Shown here: positions 21,026 to 35,198 of the stretch, one piece after another | How the letters are laid out: every line of letters starts with the position of its first letter | How positions within the stretch are numbered: the stretch's first letter is position 1 | From: Circinella umbellata | Taxonomy: Eukaryota > Mucoromycota > Mucoromycetes > Mucorales > Lichtheimiaceae | Length of the DNA: 64,000 nucleotides | Direction of reading: 5' to 3' | NCBI GenBank assembly: GCA_025093555.1 | Contig: JAIWNF010000016.1 | Location: forward strand, 682,001 to 746,000 | Made by a program: the position numbers and the translations under genes | The notes under the pieces: generated by a model | The model's database searches: none | Told to the model about the DNA's origin: nothing | Seen by the model: only the letters and a program-made list of their open reading frames with translations

Positions 21026-24000
21026 TTATTTACATTCTTGGCCAGGAGTATCATTAGGTTGTGTTGCCCAAATCGTTTGTGAAATATTAAATGAATCATC
21101 ATTTAAAAATGGTGTATCTTCTTTAACAAACTTTAATTTGGATCGATTTAACTTGAGCTTAATAAATCTAATATAGGCAAAAAAAAACATTTAACAAGAG
21201 AATAAGAATTTAATATAATATTCATACAAAAATATATCATAATAAAAAAAAAGAGAGAGCAAACGAGATAGGTAATAAAAAAAATAATACATACTCATCA
21301 AAGACAAGGATTTCTGGATCTTCCATAGGTTTAGATAATCGATCCGTAATAAATTGTGTAAACATTTGAGACCCCGCCAAATGAGAAAGGTAAGACTACA
21401 TAAAAAATAGTATTATATGTTAATACATATGTTAATACACCTTTTTTTTATTGCATTTTAAACTTATTCCACATAATTTTATAACTTACTCGGGTATCTT
21501 TATCTGATTGTTTCAAAAACTTTTCTTTACAAAAGTAAAGAACACCTCGTTGCATCTTCTTAGAATAATCACCTGTAGCTGCTAATGCTGATCCACCATT
21601 TAATTCTTGTGTATCATCTGTAAATCCAGTTCGATAATTATATAACAAGGAAGCAAACATTCTTAAAAATGCTTCTTGAACTTTACGCTCATTAAAACAA
21701 GCTGGTAAACAAGCATGTAATATTTGATCCGTACAGCTATCGTGTGTTACCAAATGACATTCTAAAAAAAAAATAGTTTATAAAAATAATAATATTGTGA
21801 GTTGACCAAAACCAAAAAGAAAGAATGATAAATGATCGACCGCTCCATCCTCCTTTCCACTTATTAAGTCGTTTCTCCCAATATGTAGCATCATCGAATT
21901 CTCTTCCTTCCTCTAATTTCTAATAAATAGCTAGATCCTACCTTGGCAGCGCATAAACATTCGTTGTCTCATACGCACACCATCACCCTCGATAAACTCA
22001 GATACCAATTTGCCACATAAACAACGATAGCCTTGTAAATTTATTAATTCTCGAGGAAATACTTCAGTCATAATATGACCTTCAATATGTTTCATACGAC
22101 GCAAGATTTCTCGATTTGGTTGTTGATGATGGTTATATTCTTGATTATAAACATGTTGGTTATACGGAGATGATGTAGTAGAAACACGAGGCGATCCAGT
22201 GGTTCCTGTTGTTTCAACAGAAGTATCTGATAAATTACTTTGCTATTTTATAATAAAAAATAAATATTGTTAGGCCACATCTATATATATATATAGAATT
22301 GTTTTTGAAATTATAGTGGATAATTAGATGGATTAGATACCTGAAATGCAGCACGGGGTTTTGACATGAATGTTGATAAACGTCGCTTGCTTTTCATCTA
22401 TATTAAAAAGGAAAAAGAAGATTTACATTTACATTAATCTTTCTTGACCCAAATTTAAGAAGGAACAAAAAAGGAGAGATAAAGTTGACATACATCTTTA
22501 CTATTGCTACTCTCACTTGAGCTTGATTTTCTACTATTGGTTCGACCATTGATAGATTGTTGTAGTGGTTCCGCTCTACGGATGACATCACTTCTATTAC
22601 TTCTTGTAGATCCATGTCTTTGTAATGGCATGGATGGTGGTGCTCTTGGTGAAGCCGCAGCAGAGGCTGAATGATGATGGTGTTGCATATGACGACTCTT
22701 GGATGCTGTTGGACTCATTGGGGGTGTATGTAATGAGGACGTAGATGCTGTCCCTTGACCTGCTAATTTAACACTTCCTGGGTATTGAGGCAAAGTAGGT
22801 AATGGTACATCCAAAGAAGTAGATAAAGATGTAGATGAATCATTTGAACTACGTGTACTTGTATTACTTGACCATAATCCTGAAAGACGACGACCAGTAC
22901 TACCATTATTATTATTGGATGTAGATGCAGTTGTACTAATGGTATTGTTGTTTGACCATATGGAATTACTGAATTCTGATACATTCGATGATCTCTGTTG
23001 TTGCGGTGTATCAAATGTATTCTGAACCTTGGATCGACCACAAGAAAGCAACATGCGACTGTTGGGGAACATTTCTTTAACAGATAATGGAACACCATAT
23101 GGAATTCTATGCCGTGAATTGTGAAGTGGTGCGTATTGCTCAATAGCTGCATAAAGCTTTTTGCGTTGACGATCTGGAATTGATATAGTAGGCCGATATT
23201 GATTCATCGTATTACTGTCTAAATTTACTATACATGTCTATAAAATATGCAAACATACGCACACACATAAATATATATAAGGGTTAATAACACATATACT
23301 ATTTTCCACGAGGGCGTCAAGTTTATCTGGATACTTACGTCTTCAGCTATATAATCCTCTACATCAGACATATCACCCATGAATCCAACAATATACGGTA
23401 CAGGTGCCTATATAATAAGATGAATAAATGTTTTATATTTTCCATTCTCTTTTTTACTATTTATTTATCTAATTACCTGAAGACAAGTCAACAGACGCTG
23501 TGGAAGTACAGGAATAAATACAAATTGCCAATAAAATGGAAACAAAAGATAACGAAACGTTTCACATGCTAATGATAGCATCCCTGCATATTGTGATAAG
23601 AATAAAACTTTTCCTTCTGCAAGTAAGGTCTATTATATAGTGTTGTGAAAAAAAAACAAGAAATTAAAGTTTCAGTAAAAGAACGAAAAAATATGCTTCT
23701 TTTTTTTTCATTTCGATGCTAAACTAAACCTCTTTTATCTTTTTCTTTACATACCTCTGTAATAGCTAAAATTAAATGTGGTGATAATGCTCGAAATACA
23801 GGAAACAAAGAAAACTAATAAAATAAACGGAATATTTCTATTAGTAAAATCAAAAACAATAAAGAACAATAACCTTGTTTTATTTCTTTGTTTGCGTTCT
23901 ATCTCTCTCCCTTCCTCCCTCCTATATCCCCGAAAGTAAAAACAAGTTATTACATTTTTCAACAAAGGAACTTGATTGACGGGCGGTCTCGAAAAAAATA

Positions 24001-26005
24001 GGGGTCGATGATTAATGCTTAATCCAATTTCAAATCTTCCAGGGGGTGGCAATGGTACTTCTCGTATGATATTATGCACCACATTTTCCACATTCAAGAA
24101 CATACTATCATCATTTTTTTTATGTCTGTTTCCACGGACTCCCACCACAGCATCCACAAGGACACGAAGCCAATCACCATATAAATCATTCCATGCCATA
24201 CAACCTAATAATCCAACACTTTTGGGAACCCAAATATTTTCTGCTGTACATACACCCATTTTCACAGGCTCCAATAATTCTGTATAAAGAGTGACATTTT
24301 CTTGGGCGCTTCGAACTAACTCTTCCAATTCTTCTCGCTGTTGTTGTAATTCATCTGTAGTGCTTAATGTGATGATAGAGGACAATTGAGCTCCATGTTG
24401 TTTTAGTTTAGCTTCTTCTTCATCAATTTTGAGTTTTAAATGCTCAGCATATTCAACAGTACTTGATGCCTATATGATAACATTATATCGATATACAATT
24501 AAAAATTTGATAAAAGAATCTAGTTATTACATAATCCGAACGAAAACAAATCTGTGAATACTTTTCTCTCTTTTCGATATACTTATATTTAAACGTACCA
24601 TATTTTCGTTCACCCAGTCTTGAATGGCTTCATTGACTGGTTCAATAAGTCGTTCTGCTAATCGTTCATAAAATATCACGCACGTTCCATTAATAGTTGA
24701 TCCATTTTCATCTGTCATTGTCTATATGAATAATTAAAACATCTGTTAAGTCCCGTCATGTTCTCGAGATAGTTCATAATAAAAATAATAGCGAAAAGAA
24801 ATAAACAGGTTGTAAACAAAACTTACAAAAGAATGGAGTCGTTCTGGTGGTGGTTGTGTTCCATAATGTAAGTTAATATCTTTTGGAAAACAAAACTATT
24901 ACATGTGATAATGGATCAGTAAATAATTGATCAATCAATCATTAAATTATATATGAGTCTGTATAAATATGAAAAGAGGTATTTACCATAGCGACATAAG
25001 GTGGAAAGGGTTGTGATGGTACATAACCTTGTTTTGGATACCGCATTAACACGGTAGGTATATAAGGTAAATCAAGAATATTTGGTATAGGAACGTTAAC
25101 CTTTGTTGTTGTTACTGTTGAATTGGTTTGTACAGTTTTTGGTGTAACTGTTGCAAGACTATCAATGGATTCTTGCGTACGACTCATCCATGCTGGTGGT
25201 TCCGAATGTTGACGTTGCCGGCGAGCTATATTATTAATCGACCCCATCCCAACCCATTCCAAAAATTAAAAAGGAAAAAAAAATCAGCGACATATTTACA
25301 TCATTACATATTGATCCAACCAAAACACTATTTCATACCATTCTCAGATTGCCGAGTACTTGCTTGTTTTGATACATGAGTTGAAGCTGATCTTTGTCTT
25401 TGTTGTTGTTTTTGTTCCTGTTGAGTTGCTGTCGTATTTATCGTTGAGGTCGTGTCAAATCTCTCCGTCAAACAATGTTGATCATGAACAGCAATGACGG
25501 TGTCTCTTGCTGTGTCTCTTTCTTTATCAAAAAGATCAATAACAGCTTGAACATGATCTAATATACCAAACGAAGAATCTCTTACATGACCACTACCATG
25601 GGTCATCATGGCATGCTGTTGAAATTCTACGGGGAGTGTTAAATTCTTGTTAGGGAGTGCTCTGTTTTTAGTGTTGTTATTCTTGTTATGAAGAGGAGAA
25701 GTGCCACCACTTTTGTTATTGGGTTCGTTTAATGGTGTAGGGGATAGCGCTATTTCTTCATTGGAATCAAAAAAATCGTCTTGTTCTTGTTCTTCTTCTT
25801 TTTGTTTCTGACAAATGGATTTCTTTCGTGTTTTTTTGTCAAGTTTTTCGAGCGCTTCTTGTTGTCGTTCATAATAGTAATCGTCGTTACTTGTTTTTCG
25901 ACCTTGTTTTGCAGCTTGATAAGTTGCCAAGAGATCATTGTCATGAAGACCTGCAACGAAAAAGTAATCGGCTAGTTGTGAGCCGGGCGCAGGACTATTA
26001 GCCAT
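21026..26005 (-). CDS. DENN-domain protein (putative Rab GEF) with embedded C1-type zinc finger
   Basis: Fourteen exons: 26005-25339, 25225-24987, 24895-24827, 24721-24599, 24469-23954, 23814-23755, 23629-23477, 23407-23339, 23237-22494, 22397-22341, 22242-21942, 21761-21490, 21395-21295, 21167-21026. All phases close, giving 1170 aa. uDENN spans ~1-350: LADYFFVAGLHDND, IPTVLMRYPKQGYVPSQPFP, GTCVIFYERL. A coiled-coil-like EEE/QQQ stretch is at 370-410. cDENN spans ~500-660: LFPVFRALSPHLILAITE, LLFPFYWQFVFIPVLP, PYIVGFMG. A Ser-rich linker fills 690-900. A C1-like finger lies at ~973-1017, with exact second half Cx2Cx4Hx2Cx7C (CQECHLVTHDSC...C). dDENN follows: VQEAFLRMFASLLYNYR, SHLAGSQMFTQFITDRL. 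Family role: GDP/GTP exchange on Rab GTPases in membrane traffic. The C1 between cDENN and dDENN may add lipid binding (inference). Confidence 0.88.
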
Positions 26006-26412
26006 GAATAAATAAATAAATTTAAAAAATACTTTATATTCTTAAAAAAAAAAAAAAGGAAGCAAAAAAAAAGTAAAAGGAAAGAAAAGAAAGAGTAGAA
26101 AAAAAAAGGTTTGTATGTAACTAACTATAAAAAAAAAAAGGTCTAAAAAAGAGAGGTTCTCCGCCATATAACTTATTTTAGTTAATATAGGGAATTTTGC
26201 GAACTTTGTTTGATCTGCATGAAAATATATATTACTATTATCAATAATAGTAATAATTTTATTTATTTAGCTTTAAAGATATTATAAATGATCTACATTA
26301 TAACAATATTATTCTCAAACAGCAACAATAATTAATAATAATAATAATGACAGTATATTAATAGTAGTAGTAGAATTCATATAGGAAATAATAAGAGAAT
26401 TATTATTTAATA
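26006..26412. other. Short spacer between two minus-strand genes
   Basis: Holds the A/T-homopolymer-rich leader of the DENN gene and the 3' flank of allantoicase, with an (AAT)n patch near 26325-26350. Confidence 0.6.
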
Positions 26413-28434
26413 TTAAAATTCTTCTGTGGTGATTTGTCGTCTTTTCACTCGTGTCTTAATTTCCATTGTTTCTTGTATTGCTTGAGCCGCTTTATCAGCC
26501 GATGCTCTATAACGTTTACGACGTGAAGTAGTAACAATAGTATCATAATTTTCTGGTGATGGAGTTACCGATTCATCACTCGAACTTATTATATCACTCT
26601 TTTCTTTTGGAATCACTTGTAGTACATTTTCATCTTTTTGTTCTTTATGAACATACGGATGTCCTAAAGCCATAATTTGTTGTACTCCACCATCTAAAAT
26701 TACATATTGATTTTGTTTTAAAAGAAAAGTCCTTAAATTAAATATATATACTATATTTGAATTCATTGGAAGGGAGATTAAAAAAAAAAGACAGACCTGG
26801 ATGAACTGTGAGTCGCAAGTGAGAAAATACTTTCTTGTTATTAGTTACATTGAATCTGTTGATAGCATTTTCTTCTACGGATTCATGTCGTACAATCTCG
26901 ATCCAATCGGCAGTATAATCATAAGCAGGATCTTCCTATATGACATAAACACAAATGCATATATATTTGATTAGTGAGAAACAAGAAAAAAAAAATAAAG
27001 GTGGTAGTTTAATAGAAATATAGTTTTTTTTACCTCTACACTATAGCAACCATCTATGGAAATGGCATTAGGGGCATTTCCTATTGAATAGAAATATATA
27101 TTTTTTAAGTTAGCAGAAATATTTCTTCCTTTTTTTATATGTTTACCCCATAACAAGGAATTCTTTTAAAAAATTTACCTAAATAATGCTCTGTACTAAC
27201 AACAAGAGAATTTAAAGTTCCAGGAGATGCAAGCTGTATCACAACATAATCATTTCGATTTGCTTCTCGAGAATGAGGTGTTTCCCATCCATCCTCTCTA
27301 ATAATAGTATACAATTCTAATTTTTTTTTTGTACTTTATATCAATATTAAAAATAAATAAATAAATAAACACATACGATGTTTTTCCGTGATCCATTAAA
27401 ATATTCGGATTATTTGCATTTTGTGTATCCGTCCATCGTGTAATACGTGCCCCTTTTCGTACTGATGCTAAATTAACATTTTTCTTCAAATTCTGAGGCC
27501 AATTTGGTACAGCTATACCATAGCAACGTAAACGTGCCTAATAACAATATCATCTTAGCCAGGTTAATATTATACCTATGTGTATGTCACTATACAAAAT
27601 AAAAAAATATATTTACCACACCACCTCCAGGCGAAATTGTAAGTTTTACATGAGAATAACTTTCATTATTAACCCCCAAAAGAAAATAATTATGTTGATT
27701 TGGTGTTACTGGTACATTCGGTAAAAGTGTTACCCACTAAAAAAGAAATTAAAAAGCATAAACACATTTAACATAAATATTTAAAGGTCTCACCTTATGT
27801 TTTATTTTAACTTACTTTATTTGGACCACGAGATTGGTTAGATGGAGAAGCTTCAATAGTTACTGTAAGCGGAGCAGCATCATTAAAATTAATTGTATTG
27901 ATATCAAAACCATAAAGGCGTCCATCACAACCAAGTTTTATAATTGTCCTATAAATATAATAAAATAATCCCCCCCACACACACTCTTAAGTTAAATATT
28001 TTATGCTTTTCTACAGATATATGTATACACAAAAAAAAAGATTCCATTTCATATTTTATTACCATGCTTCGTCAACATGACGTCTAGATTGCCATCCATC
28101 TCGATCGCCATCTACATTTAAAAATAAAAAATTACCAAAAATAAATAATTAAATATGCTTCTTTTATTTCGTGCTACATAAATTAAATATATGACGTGCC
28201 ATTAGTAATTTATTTTATTTTACCTTTGTCCAACTCTTCTTCATCTTCCTGGGGATCATTTTCATCAATAAGGTTATCAGCATTTCCAAAATATTGATCA
28301 GATGCACTTTTAATAGACCCTCCAAATTTATCTGATGCTAAATCCATATAATAACTTAATATCGTATCATCTAAATTTTTGGCACATAATGCTGTATAAG
28401 GAGCTGGTGCGAGACAACTTTGAATACCACCCAT
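26413..28434 (-). CDS. DAL2: Allantoicase
   Basis: Nine exons, 28434-28224, 28111-28063, 27948-27816, 27736-27617, 27537-27377, 27297-27179, 27080-27034, 26935-26797 and 26693-26413, give 419 aa. Enzyme: allantoate + H2O to ureidoglycolate + urea, in purine nitrogen salvage. Family signatures are present in both tandem repeats: YYMDLASDKFGGSIKSASDQ at the start, DGWQSRRHVDEAW and KTSEDGWETPHSR at equivalent places, and SHVKLTISPGGGVARLRCYG versus SHLRLTVHPDGGVQQIMALG. Repeat 1 covers ~20-171, repeat 2 ~172-340. Yeast-type enzymes end about there; this one has an extra ~75-residue Ser/Lys/Arg-rich tail (SRRKRYRAS, TRVKRRQ) with no known function. The symbol is that of the yeast orthologue. Confidence 0.9.
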
Positions 28435-30449
28435 AATTATTATAATTGATTCAGAAAAATATATTATTATTATATAAATATAAACCAAGAGAAAGAAAGA
28501 AAGTAGAAAACGAGTGAAAAAATTAAGTAAAATTTAATAAAAGACTAAAACCAATAACAACAATCGTAGGATTATTCAATTCTTTTTGCCGGAAAAAATA
28601 TTAAAGGTTTAATACCTGGCAAATATAGCAAATGTATGGCTGATATACTTCATATGGAAAATAAAAGTAAGAGATATAACCTTTTTTTTTCGTCATCCAG
28701 CCAACCCAACTATCGGCATCCATGTAGACATTTGCTCTTGTAGAATTTTCACGGTTTGTTTTTTTTTTATTAAAATTGTCAATTAGTTCGTTAACGATTG
28801 ACATTTCTTTTTTTTGCACAAGACAAAGATAATATATTGAGTATATGTAAATAGTTTTGATTTGATGATGATGAGAGGTCGCACTTAAATAAATGTTCTA
28901 TATCCAGCAAATCAACATAAACTTTTCTACTTTGTATAAAATAACACCATTACTACGTACTATGTTAATTTGAAGTTCATTTTCTTCTTGTTTCATTATT
29001 TACATTTCCACTGTGATTTTATACATGTACACTAGGCAGGTATTAAAATTCCGTACTCTGTTATGAAAGAAAAATTAATTGTCAATACCACGTACTAAAA
29101 ATCAATTGCTCTATATGCTTTATTATCCTATAACTACTAAGGTAACGTTAGAAAAAGGGTATAGTACTAAACCATAAAGGTTCATGTTCCACAAAGATCA
29201 TGCAGCCACGCATGTTATGTACTATATGCACATAAACGCAGCTTTAATACATGTTGATACGATTCACCCTACTCTTCATATTCAAAACGTCCATAGCTAT
29301 AATTAACCATAATGAACGGGCATGAACAATGAAAGGAGTTGAATGGAGTTGAAAATTGTGTGTATGGACATATATGTTATTACTGTAATTTTATAGTTAC
29401 TTCTTTCCGGTATTGCTGTGCTATTGAAAAAGTAAAATTCAGTCATATAGGTATTCCAAGTTTTTATATTCATAAATATTAAAAGTAATGTATAATTATG
29501 ATTTTGAAAGATTGATAAAAACATTGTGGTGCATGAAACTAACATTTTAGTAAGAGGAGAGTTTTGAAACATTTCTGTTATATTAAAATAAAATAAAATA
29601 AACTCAAAATATTCAGTACTAGGCATCAGAAGCTAAACTCTTGTCTTGGTTGATTACAATACAATATATAATACATATCCTACGCAATTTGCTTTACAAT
29701 GTTCCAAGTGAAAAAAGTAGAATTTGAACTATTTTTCCTTGACGCAATAATTGTCGAACTTCTTTATGGTTTAGTCAATTTATTTCTCAAAAAGCACTAT
29801 ATGAATAATCAATATGATACGACGATCTTCTTTTAACTAAACATATAATCAGTAAAACAAGTTAGAAAAAAAACTAACACATAACAAAATATAATTCAAG
29901 TTACGTATATTAGTTTGAAGCAGCGAATGCATATGTTAGTCTTTTTGACTGTAAGTACATTTTCTCTCTTACAGCAGCTCAAAAAAAGACTATGAAATAC
30001 CTGTACATACACGGAGGAAGTAGTAATACATTTGCTAATAGACCCTACTCTTGTTATCATGGCACGCCTTCATTTAACATTTTAGTTTTAAAGCCTAAGA
30101 TTTATAATACTCTTCCATATGTTCAGCAATACGTAGCCATTTTGATGGTCAAATATATATTATAAATCCTTTTCCAATAAAACTAATCTTCAAATATTTC
30201 CTGCTCTTATAAAATCAAGAAATAACAAAACGAAAGCAGAATCTTTTTTAAGTCAAAAATCAACATACATAATGGTTCTAATTTCCTATTACACCAACAC
30301 AATAAGGTTGAAAAAGCTCTAATAACCATAAAGTATATATATAAATACATACGTATATTGATATTGTTAAGTCTTATATATATATTAGCTATAATTAAGA
30401 AATCATAGACACTAAAATAGTGCTACTATTATGGTGGTAAGCCGTGAAT
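28435..30449. other. Non-coding interval
   Basis: Promoter side of allantoicase, then about 1.6 kb of AT-rich DNA. A 73-codon minus-strand frame at 28601-28819 and a 107-codon one at 29303-29626 are low-complexity with no family signal. Confidence 0.5.
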
Positions 30450-33400
30450 TTATTTGTCATCAAGCATATTTACAAAGTAATAATAAAAGATCTAAAGCTA
30501 AATCTACTCAACTTCTTCTAATTTTCTTCTTGCAGTTGCTATGCGACTCGCAGTAATTCTTGGACAATTTTCGATTACCAGTTTTGTTAATATTGAAGTG
30601 TCCACCTTGGCCAACAATCCATATATGCCATCGTCAGTCACCTTTTTTAGATCTATCAATTGAAGAAACCACAGCTTTTTTAGGTCGCCAATAGAAACGA
30701 TTATATTATCCGTTATTAAATCCATTTCTTTGACTTTCAACCATGTCAACTGGTCACTGAGTTTACTGATCATCCTGTTAAATCCTTCAGTCGAGACGTT
30801 TTTCAAATCACACAAGGATATCTCATTCAATGTTTTGATATTGGTTAACATCAAAAGTAAATCATCGGTTATTGCGTCACTTTTGTGAAGAGCAACAAAC
30901 TTCAATAATGGTTTTTGAAAGTCGCTTGGCACCGAAAATAATCTGTAATGCTCGAAGAGGCGACATAAACTTGGTCTGCTTTTAGTACTATGGATCTGCG
31001 CCAATGTGATTTTTGAAAGAATGGGTAAACTTTTGAGTGCTGTGACCACTTCTTCACCATCCGTGAGATATACGATATCCATTTTTTTCAAAGTAGTGGT
31101 GTTGCGTATGGCCCGTAGCATAAACTGTTGAATTCCAGGCTCGTACCAAAATGACAACCCTTCTATGTTATCTAATGTAAAATCTGGATACGTTGAGTAT
31201 AGGTCCCATAGTTCAGTTTCTGTTATCGAGCCAATCGTTGCATAAAGAGTGACCAATGTTGCCTTGTTTTTGTAAATCAGAGGTAAAATCTTTTTGGCTG
31301 ATATGCTGGTACCACCATTATTTGTGTATAGTTTCTGTAAGCCTTTTTTGCTTTCAGTTTGTAACTCTTCAATAAGAGCATTTGGTGCATCAGGATTATA
31401 ACCCAATAATTCTAGATTATCCGCTTGTCTTGTAATAACATCAAAAACTGTTTCGTTGCATGTGTTCATTACAAGTCGTCGAATCTGTTGACAATATTGC
31501 AACATTGGTTCAATATCCTGTCCAGTAATAAGCTTTGCTTTTATTTGTAAATCAATTAAAGCTTCATGCCGTTCCACCGTTGAGAAATTCCCAATTATTT
31601 TGGCCAATGGCTGAGTTGTAGTGAATGATAATTTGGTTAGATTTGTACATGTCATGATGAGCCCAGCCAATCTAAGCAAATATCTATGAGATCCTAAATC
31701 AAGATCAAGAATCGTTAGTGTCTCTCTTGTTTTCCAAAATGCTGCATGCACTTTTATAATATTCAGTAGACTTCTTTTAATATCGATTTCTGTTACTAGT
31801 AAAAGATACATAAAACATAATTATGAGTAAATTCTCTCTTTTGTTATCTTTACTATAATTATACTACATGTAGTATTGTTAATACGCCCAAAATATATAC
31901 CTTTTATTTTAAGCAATTTTAGCTTGTTCAAATATCCGTTTCTCATATAACGAAAACATGTTATGGGTATAGTATTAGACTCGGTATTAATTGTTAGCTG
32001 CTTAATATTATACTCCGTAGAAGGAATCGTGTTAAATACTCGAAGGGTTTCTTGATTATCATCATTAACAAAAAGATTGTCCCATCTATCTTGATGATCC
32101 AATATCTTCTTGTGCCATACTCTTGATACTTGTGAACATACTTTCTTTGTACTCTGTTCTAAACGAGGCATAATGTTAGTATTTACAATTTCAACAGGTA
32201 ACTTGCTTATAAAATCGACTGGTTCTTTATTTTGTATTCTTGCTTCCTTGAGTCCGTTTTTGAGTTGCTGGATAAAAATCTTATTTTTTTCTTCTGGCGG
32301 TGTTCTTCGTAAACCATCATCATATACCTGAACTGCTTCTTGCAGCTCTCCGTTCATTTTCAAAATATCGGCTTTACGAAGATATCCATTGGGTAACATT
32401 GACGGAAGACTAATCATTTTATGGGCATCAGCAATAGCCAAATCCATTTGACCTTGCATAGCATACGAATATGCGCGCGTATCGATAAGAACCATTAACA
32501 GCTGCTGTGTATTCTGTTGATCAATGGTACACGTTGTATGGTTTATTGTACTGTCATAATCACGATTATTAATGGCACTGTCGATGCTTTCTGCGACCTT
32601 GAGAAACGATGCTGCTAGTGGTGTAAGCCGCATTGGAGGAAGAATTGATAGATCATTACCAGTAAATTTTTTTTCCATGTTGATGTTTGTTAATAATAGT
32701 TGTTAACAGCAATATATAATTAAAAAAAAAAAGATAACCAAAAATTAGATAAATGTTCTTTGAGCATCTAATAAATAACGTTTTAATTAACTGGTATTCA
32801 TGTGATGCTGCTACGCAGTTTTCTGATTTAGTGACAAGAAGGGGCTTAGATTTTATACACATAATATACAACTAGAATAATAAAGGTACATTTATTTCCA
32901 ATAACAAACATGATACGATTTTATATGATATGTGTAGATATAAGATTCAAAATATATAAACAAAATGACATTTGATAGAGTGAATGGTATATTTTGTTTT
33001 CTTGATATTAGAAACTACAATTAACATATAGCGAAATAGATATCCGCATATTCATGAAGCATACAGAAAATGTAAGAAAGCAATAATTAAATTTCTGGGT
33101 CCCAAGAATTATAAAAGTTGTTTGAATACAAGTTCCCAAAAAGGTTAGTTGGATAAGCTTTGTTGGGTTCACATGCCCATACCTTTTCGACCTTGATCGA
33201 CAATCTTTTTTTTTTCCTCATATACAAGTTCATACTATGGAGTATTATAATTATTTTTGTAACCTTCTTTTTAAAACATGGTAAGCGTACTACGTATCTT
33301 CTAATAAGCTGATATGTGGGAATTTTAACACATTCTAGAGCTACCACCAACATCATTAAGTTTACTAGTCATGTTGAGCTTGGCAATAGTCGTACCTAAC

Positions 33401-33835
33401 AGTAATATAAAATTCAGAAAAAGACATATTACGTATAATAAAAGGTAGGCAGATACAGTGGTGATTTCTCGTTAAATCGGCACTATAGTTTATTATAATA
33501 TAACCCACCCACTTTTAACGTAAAAGAAATAAAAACTGTAGACACAATTAGCCGTGAAATTCAAAATAACTCTTCCGCATCTTCGATTTTTATTTTTTTA
33601 TTTATATATACATATACAGTAGTACACATCTGGCTTCAATAGAACTTGCCATCTATTATACTTACACATAAAAAAAATAATGTGTTCAATATTGGTTTGT
33701 TCTGAATATCCTTGCATAACATGTTCAATAAAGCAAAATTTCATTGCATACGACGATGGCGTTGGTATTGGTATTACGTAATGCACTTTTACAGTAGTTT
33801 CAGTGTTTACGTACATAAAGTCATGATAAATATTT
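30450..33835. repeat. Segmental duplication, copy A
   Basis: About 3.4 kb in direct orientation with 39405-43385. It contains a complete TPR/F-box/LRR gene plus about 1.1 kb of upstream flank. Non-coding homology is clear, for example CATGTGATGCTGCTACGCAG, CAAGAAGGGGCTTAG and TAGACACAATTA in both. The left edge falls about 50 bp beyond the stop codon; the right edge is gradual near 33830. Confidence 0.85.
30504..32678 (-). CDS. TPR/F-box/LRR protein, copy A (689 aa)
   Basis: Exons 32678-31901 and 31795-30504 join in phase 1 (KIK/VTEIDIK). Residues ~26-145 are TPR-like helices (RAYSYAMQGQMDLAIADAHK, then GYLRKADILKMNGELQEAVQ). The F-box lies at 153-200 (VDFISKLPVEIVNTNIMPRL, then SRVWHKKILDHQDRW). 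The rest is a series of degenerate LRRs, for example LNEISLCDLKNVSTEGFN and LWFLQLIDLKKVTDDGIYGL. This order (TPR, F-box, LRR) matches the Pof3/Dia2 class of SCF adaptors by architecture; orthology is not claimed. It is near-identical in layout to the gene at 39.5-41.7 kb, and the fragment at 1.1 kb derives from the same family. Confidence 0.87.
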
Positions 33836-35198
33836 ACATATGTTAATATGTAATAAAGTGAAAAATTTAAGTTGACTTATCGATCATCACATTTGAACAA
33901 CAGTATCAGGTACTGCTGCTGTTGACTGTCGTAACTTTTGGTTCTTTTTATCGAATTCGCTACCTGCCCTTCATGTTTTTCTTGGTTTTGGCATTATTAT
34001 CAAAAACGTTTTTTTGGGGGGCTGACTACATAAGGCAAACCGTGACAAAATTAAATTGCTACCAGTAATATATATTTTGTTGGCAGTCTACAGCTACAAT
34101 ACAAATAATAATTGAGCTTTATATTCAGATTGTTTTATAACAACCTGCTTCTCGAAATTGGAGTAGCATGCGTTATTTTATTCTTGAATAATATTATTTA
34201 GCTTGAAAATTAATATGAGGGTAAAAAGTGTTCATTAACACCAACATAGCTTTATTACCTACAGCTTCTGCCTTTGTTTCTTGATAAATAGAAAAGGTGT
34301 CAAAAATAGGTAGTCATGAAAAGTTACCTATATGTTGGGTTCGCGCCTGTACAAGAATCAATATCTCATGTACTTGTTATACTAGAAAACTAATTGAATA
34401 AACTCTTTATATGTTAAAAGATTCTAGCCTGTTCATAATTTGGTTTTAGAATAAAGTTTTTTTTTAAAAAAAAAAAGAAAGAAACCTCGATGTTTTACCT
34501 CTAATTGAAACTCGTGCTTCTTTTAAAAAAAAAGAAAAAAAAAATAGGTCTCTAATTTGACAGAACTGGATCTTGGTTTCATTTTCTGATTCTAAATATA
34601 CTTTAAAAAGTATAGACTTGAGAAACGTCAAAATTAATTTGTGCAACAAAGAAGGTTGGATGATCTTAAACCATGTTATTATCTATTTTTAACATCTTTT
34701 TTTTTTTTTTGGTATCCATGAACTATGCAATGCAAAGAAGAGAAATAGAGTGTTTCTACTATGTTTACTATACAACAAAAAGCTTAAAAATATGAAAATC
34801 ATCAATATTAAAAAAAAGCACCTTGTTAGTTACTGTAAAAGCAAGGCTATTTGGGCTTAGCACTTTATATGTACTACCAACAAGTTATGTAAATCTTTGA
34901 ACAATTTATCTCTCTCTCTCTATTTTTTTATGGTTGCACCAGCAGAAAAATTGAAGAACACAGATTTTTTTTATGGTTGCCTGAGTGTCTTATTAAAAAA
35001 CAGACATCCATCTTTTGAAAAAGATAAACTAGAACGACGTTACACGTTTTTATAATAAACCACCCAACTCGAATTCTAAATGTTAATATAAAATAATCTT
35101 TCTTTCTCTTCTATTTTTTTTTCTTACCTTCAAAAGAAATACACTCCTTTCGTCTTTCACCTTTTACTCTACATAAAACATCTATATAATTTATAATA
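32679..35198. other. Non-coding interval (includes duplicated flank to ~33835)
   Basis: The first 1.1 kb belongs to the segmental duplication. The remainder (33836-35198) is AT-rich with homopolymers near 34464-34545 and holds the promoter of the protease-like gene. No further gene seen. Confidence 0.5.

Noticed and set aside
28601..28819. Minus-strand frame upstream of allantoicase with a CAG/GTATTA donor-like end
   Set aside because: Considered as an extra 5' exon, but the allantoicase N-terminus is complete from 28434 and no acceptor links the two in phase.
29303..29626. 107-codon minus-strand frame
   Set aside because: Phe/Ile/Thr-rich, no motif, no promoter; likely chance.
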